Source: Bacteroides oleiciplenus YIT 12058 (GTDB lineage Bacteria > Bacteroidota > Bacteroidia > Bacteroidales > Bacteroidaceae). From it: 64,000 nt of DNA. Positions 16,164 through 25,512 of the stretch are shown piece after piece; the stretch's first letter is position 1, and each line of letters starts with the position of its first letter. Location of the stretch: contig NZ_JH992942.1 of assembly GCF_000315485.1 (NCBI RefSeq), positions 164,028 through 228,027 of the forward strand, written 5' to 3'. The translations under genes and the position numbers were made by a program. The notes beneath the pieces are model-generated. The model was not told where the DNA came from. It saw only the letters and a list, made by a program, of their open reading frames with translations, and did not search any database.

Positions 16164-17105
16164 ATGTCAAAAGTAACCGTAGTAGGTGCAGGTAACGTAG
16201 GAGCTACATGCGCTAATGTGTTGGCCTTTAATGAAGTGGCTGACGAAGTGGTAATGCTGGATGTGAAAGAAGGCGTTTCAGAAGGTAAAGCAATGGATAT
16301 GATGCAGACTGCTCAATTGTTGGGTTTTGATACCACTATTGTTGGCTGTACCAATGACTATGCGCAAACTGCTAATTCTGATGTAGTTGTAATCACTTCA
16401 GGTATTCCTCGTAAGCCGGGTATGACTCGCGAAGAACTGATTGGGGTGAACGCTGGTATCGTTAAGTCGGTTGCACAGAACATCTTGAAATATTCTCCCA
16501 ATGCTATCCTCGTTGTTATTTCTAACCCGATGGATACAATGACTTATTTGTCACTGAAATCTCTGGGTATTCCTAAGAACCGTATCATCGGTATGGGCGG
16601 TGCTTTGGATAGCTCTCGTTTCAAATACTTCCTGTCTCAGGCTTTGGGCTGCAATGCTAACGAAGTAGAAGGCATGGTAATCGGTGGTCACGGTGATACG
16701 ACTATGATTCCGTTGGCTCGTCTGGCTACATACAAAGGTCAGCCGGTTAGCACACTGTTGAGCGAAGAAAAACTGAACGAAGTTGTAGCTTCTACTATGG
16801 TAGGTGGTGCTACTTTGACTAAGTTGCTGGGTACTTCTGCATGGTATGCACCGGGTGCAGCAGGAGCGTATGTAGTTGAGTCTATCATTCACAACCAGAA
16901 GAAGATGATTCCTTGCTCTGTATTCCTGGAAGGCGAATATGGTGTATCTGATATCTGTATCGGTGTTCCTGTTATCTTGGGTAAGAATGGTATTGAAAAA
17001 ATCGTAGAACTGGAACTGACTGCTGACGAAAAAGAAAAATTCGCTGCCAGTGCTAAAGCTGTTCACGGAACAAACGCTGCTTTGAAAGAAGTAGGTGCTC
17101 TTTAA
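16164..17105 (+). CDS. mdh: Malate dehydrogenase
   Basis: This 313-residue NAD-dependent enzyme interconverts malate and oxaloacetate, in the reductive branch that leads to fumarate and succinate in Bacteroides. The Rossmann motif VVGAGNVGATCANV is at residues 6-19, Asp34 marks NAD over NADP preference, and the substrate arginines are in IPRKPGMTREE (Arg83, Arg89) and DSSRF (Arg152). Catalytic His176 is in GGHGDTT. The sequence type is the LDH-like malate dehydrogenase class. It has its own promoter and terminator and stands alone. Confidence 0.97.
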   Translation: MSKVTVVGAGNVGATCANVLAFNEVADEVVMLDVKEGVSEGKAMDMMQTAQLLGFDTTIVGCTNDYAQTANSDVVVITSGIPRKPGMTREELIGVNAGIVKSVAQNILKYSPNAILVVISNPMDTMTYLSLKSLGIPKNRIIGMGGALDSSRFKYFLSQALGCNANEVEGMVIGGHGDTTMIPLARLATYKGQPVSTLLSEEKLNEVVASTMVGGATLTKLLGTSAWYAPGAAGAYVVESIIHNQKKMIPCSVFLEGEYGVSDICIGVPVILGKNGIEKIVELELTADEKEKFAASAKAVHGTNAALKEVGAL

Positions 17106-17143
17106 TTGGGAAAACTTTTTTTCATACAATAATAGATTTTTAT

Positions 17144-17175
17144 AAGGGGTTGATTCCATGCGGAATCAACCCCTT
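17144..17175. terminator. Bidirectional terminator between mdh and nadK
   Basis: AAGGGGTTGATTCC (17144-17157) pairs perfectly with GGAATCAACCCCTT (17162-17175) around a four-base loop, followed by ATTTTTATT on the plus strand and preceded by ATTTTTAT. It serves both convergent genes. Confidence 0.9.
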
Positions 17176-17208
17176 ATTTTTATTGCGTATGTTTGAGAAG
17201 ATGTTTTG

Positions 17209-18078
17209 CTACCTTACATCTGCCCCCCACATCAACTTGTTGCGAAGTGTATCGAAGAATATATGATTAAACCGCTTTACTACCTTGATGCTGTAATCTG
17301 CCCGTGAGATTCTCAAACGGGTCGTCTCTTTGCATGATTCGCTACGTCCATCAATGGCAACAAGAAAACTATGGCTGCGACTTTCAACGTCGAGAGTGAC
17401 TTCCCAATCGTCGCAGATGACGATAGGGCGGACATTCAGGCTGTGCGGGGCAACCGGAGTAATAGCGATTGTCTTGCTATGGGGCACAATGACCGGACCG
17501 CCGACACTAAGAGAATAAGCAGTGGAACCGGTAGGAGTGGATACGACTAATCCGTCTGCTTGATAAGTAGTGAGGTGTGCACCATTGATAGCTGTATGGA
17601 TACTAATCATAGAAGAACTGTCACGTTTTAATACCGCAATTTCATTGAGTGCGTAAGGCGATTTCATTAAGTTCTCATCATCGCAATGTAATTGCAATAC
17701 GCTGCGTTCCTCTACTTTATAGTGGTTATTATAGATTTCATCAAAAGTTTCTTCCATTTCTTTCGGGGAAATATCTGCCAGAAAACCGAGACGCCCGGTA
17801 TTGATACCCAGAATGGGGATATTCTTTTTGCCTACCCGGCTGGCTGCTTTCAGGAAAGTGCCGTCGCCACCGATGCTGATAACCATATCGGCTGTAAAGT
17901 CATCGCCGTCGAAGAGTTCGGCGGAAGCGATATTCATGTGAAGATCCGAAGTCAGGAAGTTATAAAACTCTCTGCATATACAAAGCTGGGCATTGCGCTG
18001 TTCCAGCAAACGGAACAAAGTCTCCGCATGTGTTGATTTTTTAGCTTGGTAGGTATTCCCAAAAATGGCAAATTTCAT
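17209..18078 (-). CDS. nadK: NAD kinase
   Basis: The 289-residue enzyme phosphorylates NAD to NADP. Diagnostic motifs are SIGGDGTFLKAA (the GGDGT loop with the catalytic Asp), INTGRLGFLAD, ALNEIAVL and the TPTGSTAYSLSVGGP segment. The ATG at 18078 (MKFAIFGN) was used, as residues upstream of it are not part of the family. It is divergent from pdxJ across a 104-bp gap and convergent with mdh. A -7-like box for it (CATATTTG on the minus strand) lies 30-40 bp upstream. Confidence 0.96.
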   Translation of the reverse strand: MKFAIFGNTYQAKKSTHAETLFRLLEQRNAQLCICREFYNFLTSDLHMNIASAELFDGDDFTADMVISIGGDGTFLKAASRVGKKNIPILGINTGRLGFLADISPKEMEETFDEIYNNHYKVEERSVLQLHCDDENLMKSPYALNEIAVLKRDSSSMISIHTAINGAHLTTYQADGLVVSTPTGSTAYSLSVGGPVIVPHSKTIAITPVAPHSLNVRPIVICDDWEVTLDVESRSHSFLVAIDGRSESCKETTRLRISRADYSIKVVKRFNHIFFDTLRNKLMWGADVR

Positions 18079-18153
18079 CGTCAATACTTTCTTAATGAAA
18101 TGCAAATATGGTATTTTTTTCTCAGAACGCTGCCAATATATCGCTATTATTTG

Positions 18154-18161
18154 TACTTTTG
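18154..18161 (+). promoter_or_regulatory. -7 box for the pdxJ run
   Basis: TACTTTTG lies 21 bp before the pdxJ ATG. This is a short 5' leader, and it supports the chosen start. Confidence 0.6.
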
Positions 18162-18182
18162 CGCAAAACTATGGACCGAATT

Positions 18183-18896
18183 ATGACTAGATTAAGTGTA
18201 AATATAAACAAGATTGCAACGTTGCGTAATGCTCGTGGGGCTGATGTCCCTAATGTGGTGAAAGTGGCACTGGATTGTGAGAACTTCGGCGCAGACGGGA
18301 TTACCGTGCATCCGCGTCCTGATGAAAGACATATACGCCGGAGCGATGTGTATGATCTCCGCCCGTTGCTTCGTACGGAGTTTAATATCGAAGGATATCC
18401 GTCTCCTGATTTTATTGATCTGGTGCTGAAGGTAAAACCTCATCAGGTGACCTTGGTTCCAGATAGTCCTGCTCAGTTGACTTCCAATGCCGGCTGGGAT
18501 ACCAAAAAGAATCTGGAATTTCTGACTGAGGTGCTCGATGGGTTTAACCATGCGGGTATCCGTACTTCTGTGTTTGTTTCTGCCGATGCGGAAATGATAG
18601 AATATGCTGCTAAAGCTGGTGCCGATAGGGTGGAACTCTATACGGAACCTTATGCAACAGCTTATTCCCAGAACAAGGAAGCTGCCGTGGCACCTTTTGT
18701 GGAAGCTGCCAAAGTAGCGCGTAGTTTAGGGCTGGGTTTGAATGCCGGACATGACTTGAGTTTGGTGAATTTGAATTATTTATATCAAAACATTCCATGG
18801 ATGGATGAAGTTTCTATCGGGCATTCGCTGATAAGTGATGCTTTGTATCTGGGACTGGAACGTACTATTCAGGAATATAAAAACTGTCTTCGTTGA
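18183..18896 (+). CDS. pdxJ: Pyridoxine 5'-phosphate synthase
   Basis: This TIM-barrel enzyme (237 residues) condenses aminoacetone phosphate derivative and deoxyxylulose phosphate into pyridoxine 5'-phosphate. RLSVNINKIATLRNARG, GITVHPRPDERHI, QVTLVPD, VELYTEPYA and NAGHDLSL are typical. The start MTRLSVNINK was chosen on family length and on the promoter just upstream. The stop overlaps the exbB ATG by one base (TGATG), so the two are coupled. Confidence 0.97.
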   Translation: MTRLSVNINKIATLRNARGADVPNVVKVALDCENFGADGITVHPRPDERHIRRSDVYDLRPLLRTEFNIEGYPSPDFIDLVLKVKPHQVTLVPDSPAQLTSNAGWDTKKNLEFLTEVLDGFNHAGIRTSVFVSADAEMIEYAAKAGADRVELYTEPYATAYSQNKEAAVAPFVEAAKVARSLGLGLNAGHDLSLVNLNYLYQNIPWMDEVSIGHSLISDALYLGLERTIQEYKNCLR

Positions 18897-19609
18897 TGAA
18901 TGCAATGTTGTTATTGGCCCAAGTGGCTCCGGCGCTGACCGACTCTATTTCCGGCGCCAATCCGGTATTGACCCAGGTAGCTGGTGCTGAAGAGATGAAT
19001 TTATGGAGCATGGCTGTCAAAGGTGGTTGGATTATGATTGTTCTTGGACTGCTGTCCGTGCTTTGTTTCTATATCTTGTTCGAACGCAACTACTTTATTC
19101 GCAAGGCTGGTAAAGAGGATCCGATGTTCATGGACAAGATAAAAGACTACATTCTGGATGGAGAGATAAAGGCTGCCATAGCATATTGCCGCAGTGTGAA
19201 CACTCCGGCGGCCCGTATGATTGAGAAAGGTATCAGTCGATTGGGACGCCCGGTGAATGATGTGCAGGCAGCTATCGAGAATGTGGGAAATATTGAGGTA
19301 GCCAAGTTGGAGAAGGGATTGACGATTATGGCTACAATCTCCGGAGGTGCACCGATGATTGGTTTCCTCGGTACGGTAACCGGTATGGTACGGGCTTTTT
19401 ATGAAATGGCTAATGCCGGTAATAACATTGATATCACGCTGCTTTCAGGAGGTATTTACGAGGCTATGATTACTACAGTAGGTGGTTTGATCGTAGGTAT
19501 TATTGCTATGTTTGCCTATAATTACCTAGTGACATTGGTAGACGGTGTGGTGAATAAGATGGAAGCTAATACCATGGCATTCATGGACCTCTTGAATGAA
19601 CCAGCGTGA
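18896..19609 (+). CDS. exbB: ExbB/TolQ-type proton channel subunit
   Basis: The 237-residue inner-membrane protein has an N-terminal membrane segment (GWIMIVLGLLSVLCFYILF), a cytoplasmic loop and the MotA/TolQ/ExbB core: LEKGLTIMATISGGAPMIGFLGTVTGMVRAF followed by the last span with TTVGGLIVGIIAMFAYNYL. It forms the channel that powers TonB. The ATG at 18896 was chosen over the upstream TTG since it restarts directly on the pdxJ stop. It is followed by exbD and tonB. Confidence 0.95.
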   Translation: MNAMLLLAQVAPALTDSISGANPVLTQVAGAEEMNLWSMAVKGGWIMIVLGLLSVLCFYILFERNYFIRKAGKEDPMFMDKIKDYILDGEIKAAIAYCRSVNTPAARMIEKGISRLGRPVNDVQAAIENVGNIEVAKLEKGLTIMATISGGAPMIGFLGTVTGMVRAFYEMANAGNNIDITLLSGGIYEAMITTVGGLIVGIIAMFAYNYLVTLVDGVVNKMEANTMAFMDLLNEPA

Positions 19610-19651
19610 TTAAATTAAAAATAGAGAATTAAAAATTAAAAAATAAAGAGG

Positions 19652-20065
19652 GTGCTACAACGTAGAGCTAAAATATCGCCTAATTTCAGTATGGCATCTA
19701 TGACGGATGTCATCTTCCTGTTGCTGATTTTCTTCATGATCACGTCTACGGTTGTTTCGCCGAATGCTATTAAGGTGCTGCTTCCGCAGGGAAAACAACA
19801 GACGTCTGCCAAACCTTTGACGAGGGTTATTATTGATAAAGATCTGAACTTTTATGCGGCATTCGGAAATGATAAGGAGCAGACGGTTTCTTTAGAAGAA
19901 TTGACTCCTTTTCTACAGTCGTGTGCAGCAAAAGAACCGGAAATGTATGTGGCGCTTTATGCGGATGAATCTGTGCCTTACCGGGAAATCGTGAAAGTGC
20001 TGAACATTGCTAATGAGAATAAGTTCAAGATGGTGTTGGCTACACGCCCACCGGAAGGAAAATAA
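19652..20065 (+). CDS. exbD: ExbD/TolR-type proton channel subunit
   Basis: The 137-residue protein has a single N-terminal membrane segment (MASMTDVIFLLLIFFMITST) with the proton-carrying Asp, then a small periplasmic domain ending in YREIVKVLNIANENKFKMVLATRP. It begins with GTG at 19652; the first in-frame ATG is inside the membrane segment region, and an upstream A-rich GAGG sequence is close. It sits 42 bp after exbB and 18 bp before tonB. Confidence 0.93.
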   Translation: MLQRRAKISPNFSMASMTDVIFLLLIFFMITSTVVSPNAIKVLLPQGKQQTSAKPLTRVIIDKDLNFYAAFGNDKEQTVSLEELTPFLQSCAAKEPEMYVALYADESVPYREIVKVLNIANENKFKMVLATRPPEGK

Positions 20066-20083
20066 AACGTAATACGGAAAACG

Positions 20084-20899
20084 GTGAATCCGAAAAAGAA
20101 AAGCAAATATATAGGAATGGTAGGTGCGCTGCTGGTACATGTGGCGTTTATTCTCCTGTTGATACTGGTAGGCTTCACTATGCCGGAACCGCCGGAAGAA
20201 GATGGTATGCCTGTGATGCTGGGTGAGGTGCCCAATGCATTTGGAAGTGCCGATCCTTCTTTGGTAGAGGTGGACGTGATACCTGAGACTGTTGCCCCTG
20301 AGGTGCAGGAGACGGTGGAGCAGGAGATGCTGACCCAGGAGGATGAAGAGACCGTTGCTATTAAACCAAAAGCGGAAACCAAGAAAGAAGAAGTAAAAAA
20401 GAAACCTGAAAAAACAGAAGCTGAAAAAGCCGAGGAAGCTCGGAAATTGGCAGAGGCCAAAGCTGAGCGTGAACGTAAAGAAGCGGAAGAAGCTGCCCGC
20501 AAAAGAGTGGCAGGTGCTTTCGGAAAAGGGGCGCAAATGGGAAGCAAGGGTACGACCGAAGGGCAAGGAATTCAGGGCAGTCCTACCGGAAACGCGCCGG
20601 CTGGTGCGTCGAGTGGAACAGGTGGTTATGGAACTTTTGACCTCGGTGGACGTTCTTTAGGACAAGGAGGTTTGCCGCGTCCGGCATATAATGTACAGGA
20701 TGAAGGAAGGGTAGTGGTTGCCATTACTGTAAATCCTGCGGGACATGTGATTGCTACCAGCATTGACCGACAGACCAATACCGTGAACCCTGCCTTACGG
20801 AAAGCTGCCGAAGAGGCGGCAAAAAGGGCTCGTTTCAATGCCGTGAATGGCTTGAATAACCAAACAGGGACGATAACATATTACTTTAATCTAAAATAA
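20084..20899 (+). CDS. tonB: TonB energy transducer
   Basis: The 271-residue protein has one membrane segment (MVGALLVHVAFILLLILVGF), a charged Lys/Glu-rich linker that should span the periplasm (about residues 95-150), a Gly-rich stretch and a C-terminal TonB domain (RVVVAITVNPAGHVIATSIDRQTNTVN to YYFNLK). Start codon GTG at 20084. It contacts the TonB box of outer-membrane receptors such as the two SusC proteins in this window. It is the only TonB here. Confidence 0.93.
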   Translation: MNPKKKSKYIGMVGALLVHVAFILLLILVGFTMPEPPEEDGMPVMLGEVPNAFGSADPSLVEVDVIPETVAPEVQETVEQEMLTQEDEETVAIKPKAETKKEEVKKKPEKTEAEKAEEARKLAEAKAERERKEAEEAARKRVAGAFGKGAQMGSKGTTEGQGIQGSPTGNAPAGASSGTGGYGTFDLGGRSLGQGGLPRPAYNVQDEGRVVVAITVNPAGHVIATSIDRQTNTVNPALRKAAEEAAKRARFNAVNGLNNQTGTITYYFNLK

Positions 20900-20912
20900 A
20901 AGGAGAACAATT

Positions 20913-21461
20913 ATGGGTACAGTTTATGTTTTTTTTGCAGACGGATTTGAAGAAGTGGAAGCTTTCACTTCTGTAGATGTGATGAGACGTGCAGGGCTGA
21001 ACGTGGAAATGATAACGGTGACTCCCGATGAAATAGTGACAGGTGCACATGACGTGCCGGTACTTTGTGACAAGAATGTAGTGAACTGTGATTTTTATGA
21101 CGCAGATTTAATCCTTTTGCCCGGAGGGATGCCCGGAGCCGCTACGTTGGAGAAGTGTCCGGAACTTCGTAAATTAATTTTGGAATTTGCCGAAAAGAAT
21201 AAACCGATTGCAGCAATCTGTGCCGCTCCCATGGTACTAGCTAAGCTTGGCTTGCTGAAAGGACGTAAGGCAACCTGTTATCCTGGTTTTGAACAGTATC
21301 TGGAAGGTGCTGATTTTACAGACGCTCCGGTGGAAAGAGACGGTAACATCATTACTGCTAAAGGGCCGGGAGCTGCAATGGAATTTGCTCTGGCTGTTGT
21401 AGACATGATGCTGGGTAAAGAAAAAGTACAGGAACTGAAAGAAGCCATGTGCGTTATCTAA
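20913..21461 (+). CDS. DJ-1/PfpI family protein
   Basis: A 182-residue member of the DJ-1/YajL branch: FADGFEEVEAF carries the conserved Glu, and AAICAAPMVLA carries the nucleophile-elbow Cys. Related proteins act in protein repair or redox protection; the exact role here is not shown. Located 13 bp after tonB and 31 bp before ispD, in the same direction. Confidence 0.9.
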   Translation: MGTVYVFFADGFEEVEAFTSVDVMRRAGLNVEMITVTPDEIVTGAHDVPVLCDKNVVNCDFYDADLILLPGGMPGAATLEKCPELRKLILEFAEKNKPIAAICAAPMVLAKLGLLKGRKATCYPGFEQYLEGADFTDAPVERDGNIITAKGPGAAMEFALAVVDMMLGKEKVQELKEAMCVI

Positions 21462-21492
21462 CTTTCATTTTTTCATTTTTAATTTTTTATTG

Positions 21493-22164
21493 ATGAACTA
21501 TGCTCTGATAGTTGCCGGCGGTAAAGGGTTGCGTATGGGGGGAGAACTTCCCAAACAGTTTTTGTCCATAGGTGGGAAACCTGTGTTGATGCGCACACTG
21601 GAAGCCTTTTATGCCTACAATCCGGAGATACATATTATATTAGTGCTCCCGCGTAGTCAACAGTATTATTGGGCACAACTATGCGAGGAGCACTGTTTTT
21701 CTTTACCGCACATGGTGGCGGACGGGGGAGAGACCCGTTTTCATTCAGTGAAGAATGGATTGGCTTATGTAACCACGCCGGGATTGGTGGGTGTGCATGA
21801 TGGTGTTCGCCCGTTTGTCTCTCAGGAAGTGATAGCCCGTTGTTATGAGCTGGCTGCTGAAAAGAAAGCTGTTATTCCTGTGGTAGATGTGGTGGAAACT
21901 GTGCGCCATCTGGAAGGAGAGGGGAGCGTAACCGTTGGGCGGGATGAATATAAATTGGTGCAGACTCCACAAGTGTTTGATGCCGATTTGTTGAAACAGG
22001 CTTATGAACAACCTTATACTTCTTTTTTTACGGATGATGCTTCGGTAGTGGAAGCGATGGGAGTGCCCGTATATCTGGCGGCGGGTAACCGGGAAAACAT
22101 TAAGATAACGACTCCTTTTGATTTGAAAATAGCCGCTGCTTTGTTGGATTCATGTTTGATTTAG
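21493..22164 (+). CDS. ispD: 2-C-methyl-D-erythritol 4-phosphate cytidylyltransferase
   Basis: The 223-residue enzyme transfers CMP from CTP to MEP in the non-mevalonate isoprenoid pathway. ALIVAGGKGLRMGGELPKQFL is the CTP-binding loop; GVHDGVRPFV, TPQVFD and TDDASVVE are the other family motifs. The ATG at 21493 was chosen, one codon after an in-frame TTG. Its last 13 bp overlap the recG start. Confidence 0.96.
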   Translation: MNYALIVAGGKGLRMGGELPKQFLSIGGKPVLMRTLEAFYAYNPEIHIILVLPRSQQYYWAQLCEEHCFSLPHMVADGGETRFHSVKNGLAYVTTPGLVGVHDGVRPFVSQEVIARCYELAAEKKAVIPVVDVVETVRHLEGEGSVTVGRDEYKLVQTPQVFDADLLKQAYEQPYTSFFTDDASVVEAMGVPVYLAAGNRENIKITTPFDLKIAAALLDSCLI

Positions 22165-24248
22165 CTTCTCGTGACATAAAATACCTCTCGGGTGTGGGGC
22201 CACAACGTGCTTCAGTGCTTAATAAGGAATTGGGTATCTATTCCTTGCATGACTTATTATATTATTTCCCTTATAAATATGTGGACCGTAGCCGTATCTA
22301 TTATATTCATGAGATTGACGGCGCGATGCCTTATATCCAGTTGAAAGGGGAAATTCTTAGTTTTGAAACGGTTGGGGAAGGACGGCAACGGCGTTTGGTT
22401 GCTCATTTTTCAGATGGTACGGGAGTTGTGGACCTGGTCTGGTTCCAAGGCATTAAATTTCTTATCGGTAAGTACAAGGTACATCAGGAATATATTGTAT
22501 TTGGTAAACCCAGTGTGTTCAACGGACGAATCAATATTGCCCATCCGGATATTGACGATGCTTCAGAATTGAAACTTTCGACGATGGGGCTACAGCCTTA
22601 TTACAATACATCGGATAAGATGAAGCGGAGTTCTCTTAACTCTCATGCCATTGAGAAGATGATGAGTGCCGTGGTGCAGCAACTTCGTGAGCCATTGCCT
22701 GAGACGCTTTCTCCTGCAATACTGGCAGAACATCATCTGATGCCGTTGACGGACGCTTTGAGGAATATTCATTTTCCTGCTAATCCGGAACTGCTCCGTA
22801 AGGCGCAGTATCGGTTGAAATTTGAGGAACTTTTTTATGTACAACTGAATATCCTCCGTTATGCCAGAGACAGGCAGCGGAAGTATCGGGGATATATATT
22901 TGAAACGGTAGGCGAGATATTCAATACTTTCTATGCCAAAAATCTGCCTTTTGAATTGACCGGTGCCCAGAAACGCGTTTTGAAAGAAATACGTCGTGAT
23001 GTGGGTAGCGGTAAGCAAATGAATCGTCTTTTACAGGGTGATGTGGGTAGTGGAAAAACCTTAGTGGCTTTGATGAGCATGTTGATAGCGTTGGATAACG
23101 GTTATCAGGCCTGCATGATGGCCCCTACTGAAATTCTGGCTAATCAACACTATGAAACAATCCGTGAGTTTTTATATGGAATGGATATACGTGTGGAGTT
23201 GCTGACTGGTTCCATTAAAGGTAAAAAACGGGAAGCCATCCTTACCGGCTTGTTGACGGGTGATGTACATATACTTATCGGCACGCATGCCGTGATAGAA
23301 GATACGGTGAATTTCTCTTCACTGGGATTGGTTGTAATTGATGAACAGCACCGCTTCGGTGTGGCACAACGTGCACGTTTATGGACTAAGAACGTGCAGC
23401 CCCCTCATGTGTTAGTGATGACTGCTACTCCTATTCCACGTACTCTGGCTATGACTTTGTATGGCGATCTGGATGTCTCTGTCATTGATGAACTCCCTCC
23501 GGGGCGTAAACCTATCGTAACCATTCATAAGTATGATGCACATCGTGCAAGTTTGTATCAATCTGTTCATAAACAACTTGCAGAAGGCAGGCAGGTCTAT
23601 ATTGTCTATCCCTTGATTAAGGAAAGCGAAAAGATAGACTTGAAGAATCTGGAAGAAGGCTATCTTCATGTTTGTGAGGACTTTCCGGAATGTAAAGTCT
23701 GCAAGGTGCATGGTAAGATGAAGCCTGCCGAGAAAGATGCACAGATGCAACTTTTTGTATCTGGTGAAGCGCAAATCATGGTAGCAACTACAGTTATTGA
23801 AGTCGGGGTGAATGTGCCAAATGCTTCTGTGATGATTATAGAGAATGCCGAACGTTTCGGATTGTCGCAGCTTCATCAGTTGCGTGGGCGTGTGGGGCGT
23901 GGAGCGGAACAATCTTATTGTATTTTAGTGACCGGTTATAAGTTGGTTGAGGAGACCCGGAAGCGGTTGGAAATCATGGTACGGACTAATGATGGCTTTG
24001 AAATAGCCGAAGCTGACCTGAAATTGCGTGGCCCCGGTGATTTGGAAGGTACGCAGCAAAGTGGTGTCGCTTTCGATTTGAAAATAGCAGATATCGCACG
24101 TGATGGTCAGTTGCTCCAATATGTGCGTAGCGTTGCGGAGGAAGTGGTAGATGCTGACCCGACGGGTGTTTGTCCGGAGAATGAAATCTTGTGGCGCCAA
24201 TTGAAAGCACTGCGAAAGACCAACGTTAACTGGGCTTCCATAAGTTGA
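22152..24248 (+). CDS. recG: ATP-dependent DNA helicase RecG
   Basis: The 698-residue helicase reverses stalled replication forks and migrates Holliday junctions. An N-terminal wedge/OB domain comes first (YLSGVGPQRASVLNKELGI, then FVV-type strands), followed by Walker A GDVGSGKT (about residue 297), the DEQH box (VVIDEQHRFG), TATPIPRTLAM and a C-terminal helicase part with GLSQLHQLRGRVGRG. It overlaps ispD by 13 bp. No terminator is obvious; about 270 bp of noncoding DNA follow. Confidence 0.97.
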   Translation: MFDLASRDIKYLSGVGPQRASVLNKELGIYSLHDLLYYFPYKYVDRSRIYYIHEIDGAMPYIQLKGEILSFETVGEGRQRRLVAHFSDGTGVVDLVWFQGIKFLIGKYKVHQEYIVFGKPSVFNGRINIAHPDIDDASELKLSTMGLQPYYNTSDKMKRSSLNSHAIEKMMSAVVQQLREPLPETLSPAILAEHHLMPLTDALRNIHFPANPELLRKAQYRLKFEELFYVQLNILRYARDRQRKYRGYIFETVGEIFNTFYAKNLPFELTGAQKRVLKEIRRDVGSGKQMNRLLQGDVGSGKTLVALMSMLIALDNGYQACMMAPTEILANQHYETIREFLYGMDIRVELLTGSIKGKKREAILTGLLTGDVHILIGTHAVIEDTVNFSSLGLVVIDEQHRFGVAQRARLWTKNVQPPHVLVMTATPIPRTLAMTLYGDLDVSVIDELPPGRKPIVTIHKYDAHRASLYQSVHKQLAEGRQVYIVYPLIKESEKIDLKNLEEGYLHVCEDFPECKVCKVHGKMKPAEKDAQMQLFVSGEAQIMVATTVIEVGVNVPNASVMIIENAERFGLSQLHQLRGRVGRGAEQSYCILVTGYKLVEETRKRLEIMVRTNDGFEIAEADLKLRGPGDLEGTQQSGVAFDLKIADIARDGQLLQYVRSVAEEVVDADPTGVCPENEILWRQLKALRKTNVNWASIS

Positions 24249-24410
24249 ATAACGGTTAAACATACGCTTTATTTGCATTTTTATGTTGTAAAACATATTA
24301 GTTCTTATCTTTCCGATTAATAGGGAGTTACGGACACTTTTGCTACTTCTCTTTTTACCCCTTTCCGAAAAAATAGTTAAGGATAGACTTTTCATTTAAA
24401 GAAGAAATAC

Positions 24411-24418
24411 TACCTTTG
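24411..24418 (+). promoter_or_regulatory. -7 box for the M23/LysM peptidase
   Basis: TACCTTTG is a full match, 102 bp before the start. The DNA from 24249 to 24519 holds no gene that I can see. Confidence 0.55.
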
Positions 24419-24519
24419 GGAGAATTTTTAAAATAAATCTGGATATTCGGTGACGAACAAGAGGTGTTGGTGACCAGAGGTACTTGCCAACGGATATCAA
24501 AAATGAATGACGAAACGGA

Positions 24520-25392
24520 ATGAATTTCAATTGCATTAAAACGATTCTAATAGCTGCGACGGCAATGGTCAGTCTGAATTCTTTCTCTCAGGACCTGATT
24601 GCTCGCCAAGCCCCTATCGACAGAAAACTCAAGAGTGTTGACTCTCTGGCTTTACAAAAGCAGATACGTGCGGAACAATCCGCCTATCCCGGTTTAAGTT
24701 TGTATCCGACCTGGAATAATGAATATGTACAAGCTTATGGTGATGCTATTGTGCCGGAAAGTTATAAAGTCGATTTGACCGGCTTTTGTATGCCTACTAC
24801 GCATACAAAGATTACAGATGTGTTCGGCTATCGTCCCAGAAGACGTAGAATGCATTATGGGTTGGATATTAAGGTATACGTAGGTGATACGATCCGTGCT
24901 GCTTTCGACGGTAAGATACGTGTTGTTAAGAATCAGGGTCGCCGTGGATATGGCAAGTATATCGTCATTCGTCATGACAATGGACTGGAAACAGTTTACG
25001 GACATTTGTCCAAACAAATAGTAGAGATTAACCAGTTGGTTAAAGCCGGAGAACCTATTGCTTTAGGTGGTAATACCGGACGTTCTACTGGATCACATCT
25101 ACACTTCGAGACCCGTTTCCTGGGAATTCCTATTAACCCTGCATTAATGTTCGACTTTGAAAAGCAAGATATCGTTGCTGATCATTATACTTTTAATAAG
25201 ACCAAATCTTCGAAGGGTACAACTGCCCGTAGTATGGCTTCCGGCGAAGGATTGTTCTATAAAGTGAAGAATGGTGATACGTTGTCCAAGATTGCATCAC
25301 GCCAAGGGGTGTCTATTGACAAGCTTTGCCAATTGAATCGTATTACACGAAAAACAATTTTACGTCCGGGACAAGTCCTGCGTTGTTCGTAA
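24520..25392 (+). CDS. M23 peptidoglycan endopeptidase with C-terminal LysM domain
   Basis: The 290-residue exported protein begins with a signal peptide (NFNCIKTILIAATAMVSLNSFSQ). The M23 (LytM) fold follows, with HYGLDIKVYVGD (metal ligands His112, Asp116) and HLHFETRFLG (the second His pair, about residue 197). The last 45 residues, YKVKNGDTLSKIASRQGVSIDKLC, are a LysM peptidoglycan-binding domain. It cuts peptidoglycan cross-links and may act in division or cell separation. Confidence 0.94.
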   Translation: MNFNCIKTILIAATAMVSLNSFSQDLIARQAPIDRKLKSVDSLALQKQIRAEQSAYPGLSLYPTWNNEYVQAYGDAIVPESYKVDLTGFCMPTTHTKITDVFGYRPRRRRMHYGLDIKVYVGDTIRAAFDGKIRVVKNQGRRGYGKYIVIRHDNGLETVYGHLSKQIVEINQLVKAGEPIALGGNTGRSTGSHLHFETRFLGIPINPALMFDFEKQDIVADHYTFNKTKSSKGTTARSMASGEGLFYKVKNGDTLSKIASRQGVSIDKLCQLNRITRKTILRPGQVLRCS

Positions 25393-25413
25393 GATATAGA
25401 TAACCTTATAAAG

Positions 25414-25450
25414 AAGAGGGCACTTTAATATAATTTAGAGTGCCCTCTTT
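25414..25450 (+). terminator. Terminator after the M23 peptidase
   Basis: AAGAGGGCACTTT pairs with AGAGTGCCCTCTT across a short loop, followed by TTCTTTTTTC. Confidence 0.85.
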
Positions 25451-25471
25451 TCTTTTTTCTTTAATTATTCC

Positions 25472-25479
25472 TACCTTTG
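25472..25479 (+). promoter_or_regulatory. -7 box of the DUF1599-folE run
   Basis: TACCTTTG lies 34 bp before the ATG at 25513. Its position rules out the upstream in-frame start near 25477. Confidence 0.65.
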
Positions 25480-25512
25480 CCACGAAATGCGAAAATAGGC
25501 ATTTGTAAGGAA

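Noticed and set aside
25477..25512. Earlier start of the DUF1599 gene
   Set aside because: It would begin within the promoter box at 25472-25479.
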